A DNA stretch of 7,060 nucleotides. Origin: an uncultured Clostridia bacterium (lineage in GTDB: Bacteria; Bacillota; Clostridia; Oscillospirales; Acutalibacteraceae). This document shows positions 1 to 5,769 of the stretch, in pieces. The stretch spans positions 1 to 7,060 of the forward strand of contig CAMHNT010000116.1 in NCBI GenBank assembly GCA_946186535.1. Direction: 5' to 3'. Made by a program: the position numbers and the translations under genes. The first letter of the stretch is position 1; each line of letters starts with the position of its first letter. The notes under the pieces were generated by a model that saw nothing but the letters and a program-made list of their open reading frames with translations, was not told where the DNA came from and did no database searches.

Positions 1-6
1 CAGGAT

Positions 7-183
7 CCAAGGGCAGCGCCCTTGGTCGCCGTCCGCAGACGGCGAAACTCTCTTAGCGTTCAGCCCTTTGCAAGGGTGAATTTCCAAAACAGTCCGGCGG
101 ACTGTTTTGGAAAGAGGGACGCTTTGGCAGAAAGCGTCCCTTCCCGAAGGCTAAAACAAATTTACCTCGCCGCTCCAAGGCGA
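7..183. repeat. Chain of GC-rich short-loop palindromes (intergenic repeat)
   Basis: At least five perfect inverted repeats follow one another: arms 7-14/18-25 (loop AGC), 26-33/38-45, 64-68/72-76, 81-95/99-113 (15-bp arms, loop GGC) and 116-125/131-140 (10-bp arms, loop GGCAG). A weaker one has arms 167-171/179-183. Loops are mostly 3-5 bases, so the transcript of either strand would form a string of tight hairpins. The block is much richer in GC than the flanking DNA and stops abruptly near 185. An open frame of 89 codons crosses it, but it follows the palindromes and has no good ribosome binding site, so I do not call it a gene. The arrangement resembles intergenic repeats of gut Clostridia. 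Whether it is a dispersed family here needs genome comparison. The stretch 184-259 shows nothing I recognise. Confidence 0.75.
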
Positions 184-259
184 CTTGATCAAGTATATTT
201 TAAAACTGTTTACATATTTTTTACTCATTCAAAAACCCTGGACTTTCTTTCAAAGTGTC

Positions 260-289
260 TTGACAAGTGCGATATATTTATGATATTAT
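260..289 (+). promoter_or_regulatory. Sigma-A-type promoter for the tRNA gene
   Basis: A consensus -35 TTGACA at 260-265 is followed, after 18 bases, by TATTAT at 284-289. Transcription would start near 295-297, about 65 bases ahead of the tRNA, giving a short 5' leader removed by RNase P. No better promoter lies between 330 and 360. The -10 hexamer overlaps the left arm of the palindrome at 286-326. Confidence 0.55.
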
Positions 290-334
290 AGCATAGATGA
301 GTTTTTAAATCTCATCTATGCTATAATTGTTTTT
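286..334 (+). terminator. Terminator-like 16-bp palindrome ahead of the tRNA
   Basis: Perfect 16-base arms at 286-301 and 311-326, separated by a 9-base loop, are followed by TTGTTTTT at 327-334. This matches an intrinsic terminator for transcripts arriving from the left. An RNA begun at the promoter at 260-289 would start inside the left arm and could form only a shortened hairpin, so it would probably pass. The likely role, which is inference, is to shield the tRNA gene from read-through. Confidence 0.6.
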
Positions 335-360
335 AGATATATTTACACTTTCATGTATCT

Positions 361-434
361 GCGTCAATAGCTCAGCTGGATAGAGCGTCCCCCTCCTAAG
401 GGGAAGGTCGGGGGTTCGAATCCCTTTTGACGCG
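361..434 (+). tRNA. tRNA-Arg, anticodon CCU (reads AGG)
   Basis: The cloverleaf can be drawn completely. The acceptor stem is 361-367 with 427-433 (GCGTCAA/TTGACGC, seven Watson-Crick pairs) and the discriminator is G434. The D arm contains AGCTCAGCTGGATAGAGC. The anticodon stem is 388-392 (TCCCC) with 400-404 (GGGGA), and its loop CTCCTAA puts the anticodon CCT at 395-397. The T stem is 410-414 with 422-426, including two G-U pairs, around TTCGAAT at 415-421. The CCA end is not encoded, so it must be added by nucleotidyltransferase. The gene stands alone between a terminator-like palindrome and a terminator, so it is probably a single-gene unit. Confidence 0.96.
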
Positions 435-445
435 CTGTTAAATTT

Positions 446-485
446 TACCGGAAAGCTCGTGAAATCGGAGCTTTCCGGTATTTTT
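446..485 (+). terminator. Intrinsic terminator of the tRNA gene
   Basis: Perfect 13-base arms at 446-458 and 468-480 (core CCGGAAAGCTC/GAGCTTTCCGG) with a 9-base loop are followed by TTTTT at 481-485. The stem begins 12 bases past the tRNA 3' end. Confidence 0.92.
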
Positions 486-590
486 ATGCAAAATAAATTT
501 GATATTTGTACATATCGGTTTGTTGCTTTTGTATGTTATACTATTTCACTTTTAATTGATAGATAAATGTTTTTGAGAGAAAAGCAGGGT

Positions 591-657
591 TTGGGACGCA
601 GTCCCAATCGGTTCAGGGCGAAGCCCTGAACCCATAAAGCCCCCTCCGGGGAGGGGG
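591..657. repeat. Second cluster of GC-rich palindromes in a gene-free stretch
   Basis: Three adjacent perfect inverted repeats are present: 591-597/601-607 (TTGGGAC/GTCCCAA, loop GCA), 610-619/623-632 (10-bp arms, loop GAA) and 640-647/650-657 (CCCCCTCC/GGAGGGGG, 2-base centre). The style matches the block at 7-183, although the sequence differs. The wider stretch 486-782 has no convincing gene: the only frame crossing it, on the minus strand from 763 to 536, is shaped by these palindromes. Bases 486-590 and 658-782 are AT-rich with no promoter or RNA I can support. No clear terminator for the phospholipase gene ending at 783 is visible. Confidence 0.7.
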
Positions 658-782
658 TTGGGGGTGGCGAAAGGTTTATAAAAAGATAGCTTGAAATGAG
701 AGTATATCGATAGCTTATAAAAGAAATAGTATTAATAATATTCTCCAATGAAAGGCTGTCCAATTTTTGTTGAAGAATAGTA

Positions 783-1631
783 TTATTTATTCAAAAAATC
801 AATCAGCTCCGACAACCTTTTTTCGGCGTCCTTTCTTCCTATCTGATAGACTCTTTCCAGGTGGTCGGGGACTGTGTCGGTTCTTGAAATATCGAGGTCT
901 TCACTTGGGCGGATAAAAAATATTTTTCCCTGTTTTTCCTGGTCGAGTATGTATGCTTTTTCGTCGTTGTACATTTTCGGGCGGTCTGTTGAAGCTTTAA
1001 CGAATTCAGGGTATTTTCTGTAGAAAATTTTTGAAAGTAAAGGATTTTCCGGCTTTTTGACATAACTGTCTGCTCTTGTGGCAACTACTACATTTTTTTC
1101 AAATCCCATATCCTGAAAGGCTTTCAGCGGAATACTGTCGGTGATTCCACCGTCAAGCAGCTTTTTTCCGTCAACCTCAACGATTTTCGAAACAAGCGGC
1201 ATAGACGCCGAGGCTCTCAGGTATTCCATCTGGACAGGGTCTTTTAAATCCTTTACTCTGATATATTCCGACTTTCCGGTTTCGACATTTGCTGCGACAA
1301 CATAGAATTCCGTAGAGGAGTTTTTCAGTGTTTCATTGTCTATCGGGTCAAGCTTCCATGGAATTTCATTGTAGCAGAAGTCTTTTCCTACGATGTCTCC
1401 TGTTTTCAGAAATGTGCGGAAGCTCATGAAGCGCTTGTCGGAAGCGTACTTTTTGTAGTAGCGGATATTTCTTCCGGGCTGATTTGCAGCGTAGCTTGCC
1501 CCGTGGATCGCACCTGCGGAAACTCCGATGATACCGTCAAACTTTATTTTGTTTTCCATCAAGACGTCCAGAACGCCGACCGTATAGGTCGCTCTCATCG
1601 CCCCTCCCTCGAGGACCAATCCTGTTTTCAT
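783..1631 (-). CDS. Patatin-like phospholipase (serine acyl hydrolase)
   Basis: This 282-residue protein has all the marks of the bacterial patatin family, whose members hydrolyse acyl esters of lipids with a Ser-Asp dyad. The glycine-rich oxyanion segment LEGGAMR is at residues 7-13. The nucleophile elbow GVSAG is at 36-40, making Ser38 the nucleophile. The conserved RASASMP is at 139-145. The catalytic Asp is in DGG at 160-162. There is no signal peptide or membrane segment, so it should be cytosolic or loosely membrane-associated. The ATG at 1631 is preceded by AGGAAAG at a normal distance and leads straight into the first beta strand, which supports this start. It lies 77 bases downstream of the thioredoxin pair on the same strand, across a hairpin, and may be partly co-transcribed. 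The family call is secure, but the lipid substrate and physiological role are unknown. Confidence 0.93.
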   Translation of the reverse strand: MKTGLVLEGGAMRATYTVGVLDVLMENKIKFDGIIGVSAGAIHGASYAANQPGRNIRYYKKYASDKRFMSFRTFLKTGDIVGKDFCYNEIPWKLDPIDNETLKNSSTEFYVVAANVETGKSEYIRVKDLKDPVQMEYLRASASMPLVSKIVEVDGKKLLDGGITDSIPLKAFQDMGFEKNVVVATRADSYVKKPENPLLSKIFYRKYPEFVKASTDRPKMYNDEKAYILDQEKQGKIFFIRPSEDLDISRTDTVPDHLERVYQIGRKDAEKRLSELIDFLNK

Positions 1632-1661
1632 TTTCTTTCCTGCTTTCCTTTATATAAATTT

Positions 1662-1701
1662 ATAGTGCTGTAAAATCCGTCCGGAATTTTTACAGCACTA
1701 T
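1662..1701 (-). terminator. Hairpin after the thioredoxin/reductase pair
   Basis: Perfect 14-base arms lie at 1662-1675 and 1688-1701 (ATAGTGCTGTAAAA and its complement), starting 7 bases past the reductase stop codon. Read on the minus strand, the stem is followed by AAATTTATAT rather than a clean T run, so termination may be weak and read-through into the phospholipase is possible. Read on the plus strand, TTGTTGTTT follows, but no plus-strand gene ends here. Confidence 0.45.
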
Positions 1702-1708
1702 TTGTTGT

Positions 1709-1909
1709 TTAATCTTTGGTTTTATAGTACAGTCTGCAATGGCAGAAACCCTCAAAATTAGGGTCGGCAATCTGCTCTCTGAATTCCTTGCACATACATT
1801 TATTTTCCGGTATTGTCTCGAGTCTGCACGGACAGTAACCGTTTTTCTTTTTCAGTCCTTCTTTTATGACCTTAACTACCTTTTCGTCGGGATTAAATTT
1901 AATTGCCAT
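1709..1909 (-). CDS. Short ferredoxin-thioredoxin reductase catalytic-subunit-like protein
   Basis: This 66-residue protein has three CXC motifs: CPC at 26-28, CMC at 38-40 and CHC at 56-58, in the contexts GYCPCRL, CMCKEF and GFCHCRLY. This is the signature of the catalytic subunit of ferredoxin-thioredoxin reductase. That enzyme uses a 4Fe-4S cluster beside a redox disulfide to pass electrons from ferredoxin to thioredoxin. By order, C26, C38, C40 and C56 would bind the cluster, and C28 and C58 would form the disulfide. In plant and cyanobacterial enzymes the motif spacing is 16 then 8 residues; here it is 9 then 15, with the same total. It is shorter than the plant enzyme and no variable subunit is nearby. 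The gene overlaps the end of thioredoxin by 11 bases, with GAGGG five bases before its ATG inside the thioredoxin tail, pointing to translational coupling and a shared pathway. Confidence 0.85.
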   Translation of the reverse strand: MAIKFNPDEKVVKVIKEGLKKKNGYCPCRLETIPENKCMCKEFREQIADPNFEGFCHCRLYYKTKD

Positions 1910-2219
1910 TTGCGCCCTCGATAAGTTTCAGGATCTCTTCCTTTTCAACGTAGCCCAAGCTTTTTGCGGCAGGCTTTCCGTCTTTGAAGAGTATGAGAAG
2001 CGGAATCGAACGAGCGCCGTACTGTAAAGCGAGAGGCATTTCCTCATCAACGTTAAGCTTGCCGACCTTTACGCCGATGTCGGAATCGGAAATATCCTCG
2101 AGAATCGGAGCGAGCATCTGACACGGACCGCACCAGTCAGCATAGAAATCCACGAGAACAGGCTCGGTGCTGTTAAGAACCTCCTGTTCAAAATTTTCTG
2201 ATGTTATCTTTAAAGACAT
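1899..2219 (-). CDS. trxA: Thioredoxin
   Basis: This 106-residue thioredoxin has the canonical active site DWCGPC (Cys30 and Cys33), the cis-proline loop SIP (Pro73) and the usual fold landmarks VDFYADW and KLNVDEE. It reduces protein disulfides in the cytosol. I place the start at 2219 rather than at an in-frame ATG ten codons upstream. AAAGGGTG sits correctly before 2219 and lies within the extra codons, and the resulting length is typical of the family. It is the first gene of a minus-strand pair with the overlapping ferredoxin-thioredoxin reductase-like gene. That suggests its electrons come from reduced ferredoxin rather than NADPH, which fits an anaerobe. The promoter is at 2286-2314. 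Confidence 0.95.
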   Translation of the reverse strand: MSLKITSENFEQEVLNSTEPVLVDFYADWCGPCQMLAPILEDISDSDIGVKVGKLNVDEEMPLALQYGARSIPLLILFKDGKPAAKSLGYVEKEEILKLIEGANGN

Positions 2220-2285
2220 AAATTTCACCCTTTCATTTTTATTATGCACTGTTTATAACAGAAAATTTATATCAATTTCAATATA

Positions 2286-2314
2286 AGTATATCAAATCCG
2301 CACTTCCTTTTCAA
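2286..2314 (-). promoter_or_regulatory. Promoter of the thioredoxin pair
   Basis: On the minus strand TTGAAA (2314-2309) and TATACT (2291-2286) are separated by exactly 17 bases, with TGA before the -10 giving an extended -10. Transcription would start near 2279, leaving a leader of about 60 bases. It points away from the transporter promoter at 2364-2392, and the two -35 elements are about 50 bases apart. Confidence 0.75.
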
Positions 2315-2340
2315 TACGGAAAAAGATAAAAATATTTCAT

Positions 2341-2392
2341 AAAAAAATTTTTTTGTCAGACTATTGACAAAACAGTTATAACTGTATATACT
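2341..2392 (+). promoter_or_regulatory. Main promoter of the ABC transporter operon, with A7T7 tract
   Basis: A perfect -35 TTGACA at 2364-2369 and TATACT at 2387-2392 are separated by the optimal 17 bases. A7T7 at 2341-2354 falls about 45-58 bases before the expected start near 2399, where an UP element would act. Such a strong core promoter suggests that output is set by repression, consistent with the dyads laid over it. Confidence 0.8.
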
Positions 2393-2406
2393 GTTGATAT
2401 ACAGTT
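2353..2406 (+). promoter_or_regulatory. Overlapping operator-like dyads in the transporter promoter
   Basis: Four pentamers ACAGT or ACTGT lie at 2372-2376, 2381-2385, 2390-2394 and 2401-2405. They make a perfect palindrome at 2372-2385 (ACAGTTA/TAACTGT) exactly in the spacer, and a perfect 10-base inverted repeat 2380-2389/2397-2406 that covers the -10 and the start site. A further dyad TTGTCA/TGACAA (2353-2358/2365-2370) overlaps the -35, and another ACTGT lies at 2455-2459. Bound dimers here would block polymerase. No regulator gene is adjacent, so the protein is unknown. Related NatAB systems in Bacillus use a two-component system, which is not seen here. Confidence 0.65.
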
Positions 2407-2448
2407 TGAGCGGGACAATCAGAATTTACACCGTGTACATAATTTATA

Positions 2449-2457
2449 TGGTATACT
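2449..2457 (+). promoter_or_regulatory. Possible second, extended -10 promoter
   Basis: TGGTATACT at 2449-2457 is an extended -10 with a perfect hexamer but no good -35 at the right distance. It would start transcription near 2464, leaving about 29 bases to the ATG, with the ribosome binding site AAAGGAAGG at 2477-2485 intact. The ACTGT pentamer at 2455-2459 overlaps it. Confidence 0.4.
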
Positions 2458-2492
2458 GTAAATAAGAATTTGAAAAAAGGAAGGTAAGAACC

Positions 2493-3269
2493 ATGAAGGA
2501 GATTCTAAAGGTTTCCGGTCTTTCAAAAACCTTTAAGCTGTCTTCAAAACAGCAGAAGCTTGAAAAGACAAGCGAGAAAACAAAAACTGCCGTGAAGGAT
2601 CTTTCGTTCTCGGCGTATGAAGGCGAGATATTTGGACTTCTGGGACCTAACGGAGCAGGAAAGACAACCACGCTGAGAATGCTTGCAACTCTGATAAAGC
2701 CCGACAGCGGAGATGCTCTTGTGGACGGAGTCAGCGTTGTCGGACAGCCCGAAGAGGTCCGGAAAAAAATCGGATTTCTCACAAGCGAGCTTAAGCTCGA
2801 GGATTTTTTCACTCCCGATTTTCTTTTTGATTTCTTCTCGGATATGCACAAGGTTCCCGATGACGTGAGAAATCAGCGGAAGACGGAGCTGTTCGGAAAA
2901 TTCGGAATAGACAGGTTCGCACAGGTAAAGGTTGCGAATCTCTCAACGGGCATGAAACAGAAGGTTTCACTTGTTGTTTCGCTCGTGCATGACCCGGACA
3001 TCATTATTTTTGACGAACCAACGAACGGACTTGACGTAATAACGGCAAAGGTTGTGACAGACTTTCTGATCGAGCTTAAGAACCGTGGAAAGACGGTTCT
3101 TGTTTCAACTCACATTTTCAGTCTTATTGAAAAGATATGTGACAGGGTCGGAATTATAGTCGACGGTGAGATGGTGATTTGCGATGATCTCGAAAATATA
3201 ACAAAGGAAAAATCTCTCGAAGATGTTTTCTTTGATCTGTATTTTGAGAGGAAGGGGGATGAGGTATGA
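2493..3269 (+). CDS. ABC transporter ATP-binding protein, NatA-like
   Basis: This 258-residue nucleotide-binding subunit powers the ABC-2 permease encoded next. It has Walker A GPNGAGKTT at 51-59 (Lys57), signature LSTGMKQ at 150-156, Walker B IIIFDEP at 170-176 with catalytic Glu175, the D-loop TNGLD, and the switch His207 in STH. At the Q-loop position the sequence is IGFLTSE (93-99), without the usual glutamine. My recollection is that NatA-type ATPases often have this form. A lysine-rich stretch (about 17-31) is inserted between the first strand and the AV before Walker A. The ATG at 2493 has AAAGGAAGG upstream. The stop overlaps the permease start as ATGA, so the two are translationally coupled. 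The closest functional model is the Bacillus Na+ exporter NatAB, but drugs, peptides or lipids are equally possible substrates. Confidence 0.93.
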   Translation: MKEILKVSGLSKTFKLSSKQQKLEKTSEKTKTAVKDLSFSAYEGEIFGLLGPNGAGKTTTLRMLATLIKPDSGDALVDGVSVVGQPEEVRKKIGFLTSELKLEDFFTPDFLFDFFSDMHKVPDDVRNQRKTELFGKFGIDRFAQVKVANLSTGMKQKVSLVVSLVHDPDIIIFDEPTNGLDVITAKVVTDFLIELKNRGKTVLVSTHIFSLIEKICDRVGIIVDGEMVICDDLENITKEKSLEDVFFDLYFERKGDEV

Positions 3270-4471
3270 AAAACGGAGCGTTTGTCGTTTTTAAAAAGGA
3301 ACTGGCGAGATTCTTCGGTGATAAGCGTTTGCTCTTCACAACGATCATTATGCCTGGATTGCTTATATTTGTGATATATACGGTTATGGGAAATGCTATG
3401 AATTCGATGCTTGATGAATCGGCATCCGTATATGAGATTGCGGCGGTTAATATGCCGGAACAGCTTTATCAGTCTTTTTCAGACGAGAGCTATAATTTTA
3501 CCGAGGTTAATTTAAGCGAGCTTGACAAAATAAAAGAGGAGCTGTCCGAAAAGAAATATGATCTCTGCGTTGTATTTCCCGAGAATTTCCGAGAGGAGCT
3601 TATTGAATATAATTCCACAGCCTATAGGGAAAGCATTCCGAATGTAGAGATTTACTACTATTCGGCAAGCATAGCATCAAGCAATGCATATTCATCATTC
3701 TGCGGTATTCTTGACAATATTGAGGAACATGTAAGCAATGTGTTCAATATTAATTTTGTCCAATCTGAGGACGATATAAATAAGTACGATGTTGCAACGG
3801 AAGCAGAAACCTCAGGTACACTTTTTTCAATGTTTCTGCCGATGCTTCTGATGACTCTTATGTATTCGTCATGCGCTTCTCTTGCTCCTGAAAGTATCGC
3901 TGGAGAAAAGGAGAGAGGTACGATTGCTACCATGCTCATTACGCCTGTACCGAGAAATCAGATAATTCTTGGCAAGATATTTGCACTTTCGGTTATGGCG
4001 CTTCTGAGCGGTCTTTCCAGCTTCCTTGGAACATTCCTTTCAATGCCTGCTCTGCTGGGTGAAATGAATGAAACGGTCGGCGGACTTTCGGGTGAATACT
4101 ATATGTTTACCGATTATCTGTGGCTTATAGTAGTTATTCTTTCAACAGTTATGCTTTTTGTAACTGTGATTTCGATTTTGTCTGCTGCTGCAAAAACGGT
4201 AAAGGAAGCATCGACACTTGTTATGCCAATAATGATAATTGTAACCATAATAAGCTTTGCTTCAATGTATTCGACAGGGGCAAAGGAGGAATTCTATTGG
4301 TATCTGATTCCGGTATACAATTCCGTTCAGAGTATGATAGGGATATTCTCGTTTAATTTGCAGCCGGTTAATCTTGTAACAACAATTCTGAGCAACGTTC
4401 TGTATTCTGCAGTCGGACTTTTCATTCTGACGAAGCTGTTCAACAACGAAAACGTAATGTTCGGAAAATAA
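3266..4471 (+). CDS. ABC-2 type permease, NatB-like
   Basis: This 401-residue membrane subunit partners the preceding ATPase. The N-terminus FKKELARFFGDKRLLFTTIIMPG is typical of NatB-type permeases and leads into the first membrane helix (about 22-42). A large extracytoplasmic domain of about 140 residues (43-183) follows, rich in Ser, Tyr and acidic residues. The second helix is at about 184-206, followed by the conserved cytoplasmic coupling segment AGEKERGT near 212-219. Further hydrophobic helices are near 238-262, 284-310, 318-338 and 368-391. This is the one-large-outer-domain, six-helix plan of ABC-2 exporters. The start overlaps the ATPase stop by four bases, and GGGGGATGAGG precedes it. 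The substrate cannot be assigned: Na+ export is the annotation by family resemblance only. Confidence 0.9.
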   Translation: MKNGAFVVFKKELARFFGDKRLLFTTIIMPGLLIFVIYTVMGNAMNSMLDESASVYEIAAVNMPEQLYQSFSDESYNFTEVNLSELDKIKEELSEKKYDLCVVFPENFREELIEYNSTAYRESIPNVEIYYYSASIASSNAYSSFCGILDNIEEHVSNVFNINFVQSEDDINKYDVATEAETSGTLFSMFLPMLLMTLMYSSCASLAPESIAGEKERGTIATMLITPVPRNQIILGKIFALSVMALLSGLSSFLGTFLSMPALLGEMNETVGGLSGEYYMFTDYLWLIVVILSTVMLFVTVISILSAAAKTVKEASTLVMPIMIIVTIISFASMYSTGAKEEFYWYLIPVYNSVQSMIGIFSFNLQPVNLVTTILSNVLYSAVGLFILTKLFNNENVMFGK

Positions 4472-4496
4472 GATATATTTGTGGAGGAGAAAATCT

Positions 4497-5519
4497 ATGA
4501 AAGTTAAGATGAGTCTTCCGAGAACTAAGATGCTCGATGAAGCGAAGAACAGCAAAAGCTATTTCGTGATTTTTGAGATTCTGATTTTTGCTGCGGTTTT
4601 TATTGTCGGAGCAATTCTGGAGGGGCTTGTTGTCGGAGTTCCCGAAATAGAGTATCTTTTCAATAATGCCGAATATCAGCAGGTCCTTTCAGACTATGCT
4701 GCCGGTTCGATAACCGTAGACCAGTTGAGTGAAAAAATTACTGCGATTGCGTCGAATCTTCCGGAAACTCTGATGATTCTTTCTCTTGCGGCAACAGTCT
4801 GCGGTACGGTTACGGCTATGATTTATTGCAGGGCATTTGAGAAAAGAAAGCTCTCGACGATGGGATTCAGAAAGAGAAATGCGTTGTCGGAGTATCTTGC
4901 GGGTGCATTGGTAGGAACTGTTATATTTTCGCTGGCTGTGGGAATATGTCTTGTGACGGGAGCTTTGAAATTTGACGGCATAAATCCCGACATTTCATGG
5001 GGATTTATAGGTTTGTATTTCCTCGGCTTTCTGATTCAGGGAATGAGCGAGGAGGTTATTCTCAGAGGGTATTTCATGGTATCGCTTCAAAGACGTATTC
5101 CCGTTTCTGCAGCGATTGCGGTTTCTTCTGTTATGTTTGCCTGCCTGCATCTTTCGAATCCCGGCATATCTGTGCTTGCGTTTATTAACCTTGTTCTGTT
5201 CGGTGTTTTTGCAGGCGTTTATATGCTCAAGCGCGGCAATATCTGGGGCGTTTGCGCAATACATTCTCTCTGGAATTTTGTTCAGGGAAATTTCTACGGA
5301 ATCAACGTCAGCGGCATGAGCGAAATGACAAGTATTTTTAAGATGACCTCGGTGGAATCGAAGACGATTTTAAACGGCGGAGAATTCGGACTTGAGGGCG
5401 GACTTGGAGTCACTGTTGTTTGTGTTTTAGGAATTCTTGTTATGCTTTGCACAAAGACAAAAGAGAGTGAGATCGCGGAAGAAAAGCCGGTTTATGAAGA
5501 AGCAGCGGTTAATGATTAA
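4497..5519 (+). CDS. CPBP (CAAX/Abi) family intramembrane protease
   Basis: This 340-residue multi-spanning protein contains the complete CPBP active-site set: EEVILR (Glu185, Glu186, Arg190), FACLH (Phe214, His218) and HSLWN (His256, Asn260). The bacterial family is related to eukaryotic Rce1 CAAX proteases and includes proteins linked to bacteriocin immunity and processing. The first helix is near 23-43, followed by an extracytoplasmic stretch (about 50-88). The core helices carry the motifs, and a last helix (about 303-320) leads to an acidic cytoplasmic tail. The start is set at 4497 because GGAGGAG at 4483-4489 lies seven bases before it and would fall inside the coding region of the longer frame. 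The gene follows the permease by 25 bases. Proteins fusing an ABC permease to a CPBP domain are known, which supports a joint function. The substrate is unknown. Confidence 0.92.
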   Translation: MKVKMSLPRTKMLDEAKNSKSYFVIFEILIFAAVFIVGAILEGLVVGVPEIEYLFNNAEYQQVLSDYAAGSITVDQLSEKITAIASNLPETLMILSLAATVCGTVTAMIYCRAFEKRKLSTMGFRKRNALSEYLAGALVGTVIFSLAVGICLVTGALKFDGINPDISWGFIGLYFLGFLIQGMSEEVILRGYFMVSLQRRIPVSAAIAVSSVMFACLHLSNPGISVLAFINLVLFGVFAGVYMLKRGNIWGVCAIHSLWNFVQGNFYGINVSGMSEMTSIFKMTSVESKTILNGGEFGLEGGLGVTVVCVLGILVMLCTKTKESEIAEEKPVYEEAAVND

Positions 5520-5545
5520 AAAATATTTGTGAGTTGATAGGCGTA

Positions 5546-5707
5546 ATGATAAAGTTTTGCGAAAGCTGCAATAAGCAGTACGACAGGAATTTAAAGAAGT
5601 GCCCGGATTGCGGCAAACGTCTGAAAATCAGATATTCCGAAGAGGAGATAAAAGAAATTCAGAAGCAGAATGATGAAATGACAGTGATAAATATAATGAT
5701 GATGTGA
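5546..5707 (+). CDS. Small zinc-ribbon protein, 53 residues
   Basis: This short frame encodes CESC at residues 5-8 and CPDCG at 19-23: two CXXC knuckles 10 residues apart, the pattern of a zinc ribbon that binds one structural Zn. After the ribbon (residues 1-30) comes a charged segment starting SEEEIKEIQKQ, probably a short helix, then a tail ending in three methionines. It begins 26 bases after the protease stop on the same strand, so it is probably the last gene of the transporter operon. The ribosome binding site is weak (GATAGG, four bases before the ATG). An in-frame TTG at 5534 is possible but has no better site. I do not recognise a specific family. The cysteine spacing makes a chance frame unlikely. 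It could be a protein-interaction or regulatory accessory, or an unrelated passenger. Confidence 0.75.
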   Translation: MIKFCESCNKQYDRNLKKCPDCGKRLKIRYSEEEIKEIQKQNDEMTVINIMMM

Positions 5708-5711
5708 TATA

Positions 5712-5746
5712 CCCCCCTCCGCAAACGTTAAGCTTGCAGAGGGGGG
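5712..5746. repeat. C-tract/G-tract hairpin after the operon
   Basis: CCCCCCTC at 5712-5719 pairs with GAGGGGGG at 5739-5746. After one mismatch the stem continues with GCAA/TTGC (5721-5724/5734-5737). It starts five bases past the zinc-ribbon stop. No T run follows on either strand, so it is not a typical intrinsic terminator. The CCCCCTCC/GGAGGGGG core resembles the palindrome at 640-657. It may stabilise the 3' end of the operon mRNA. Confidence 0.6.
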
Positions 5747-5769
5747 CATAAGTAAATGCTTGATACTAT

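Noticed and set aside
22..291. Open frame of 89 codons on the plus strand
   Set aside because: It runs through the palindrome chain, has no ribosome binding site, and its composition follows the repeats rather than a protein.
7..657. CRISPR array, suggested by the repeated palindromes
   Set aside because: The palindromes differ from each other in sequence and spacing, and there are no repeat-spacer units or cas genes.
536..763. Open frame of 75 codons on the minus strand
   Set aside because: It crosses the second hairpin cluster and shows no domain or plausible start site.
2219..2249. Thioredoxin starting ten codons upstream at 2249
   Set aside because: The extra codons contain the ribosome binding site for the ATG at 2219 and are not part of the thioredoxin fold.
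2380..2406. LexA (SOS) box of the enterobacterial type, suggested by CTGTATAT and ATATACAG
   Set aside because: The half-site spacing does not fit CTG-N10-CAG, and Firmicute LexA recognises a different sequence.
4479..4496. Protease start at 4479
   Set aside because: GGAGGAG, the ribosome binding site for 4497, would lie inside the coding sequence.
5712..5746. Intrinsic terminator of the transporter operon
   Set aside because: The stem is strong but followed by CATAAGTAAATG with no T run, so I list it as a hairpin only.
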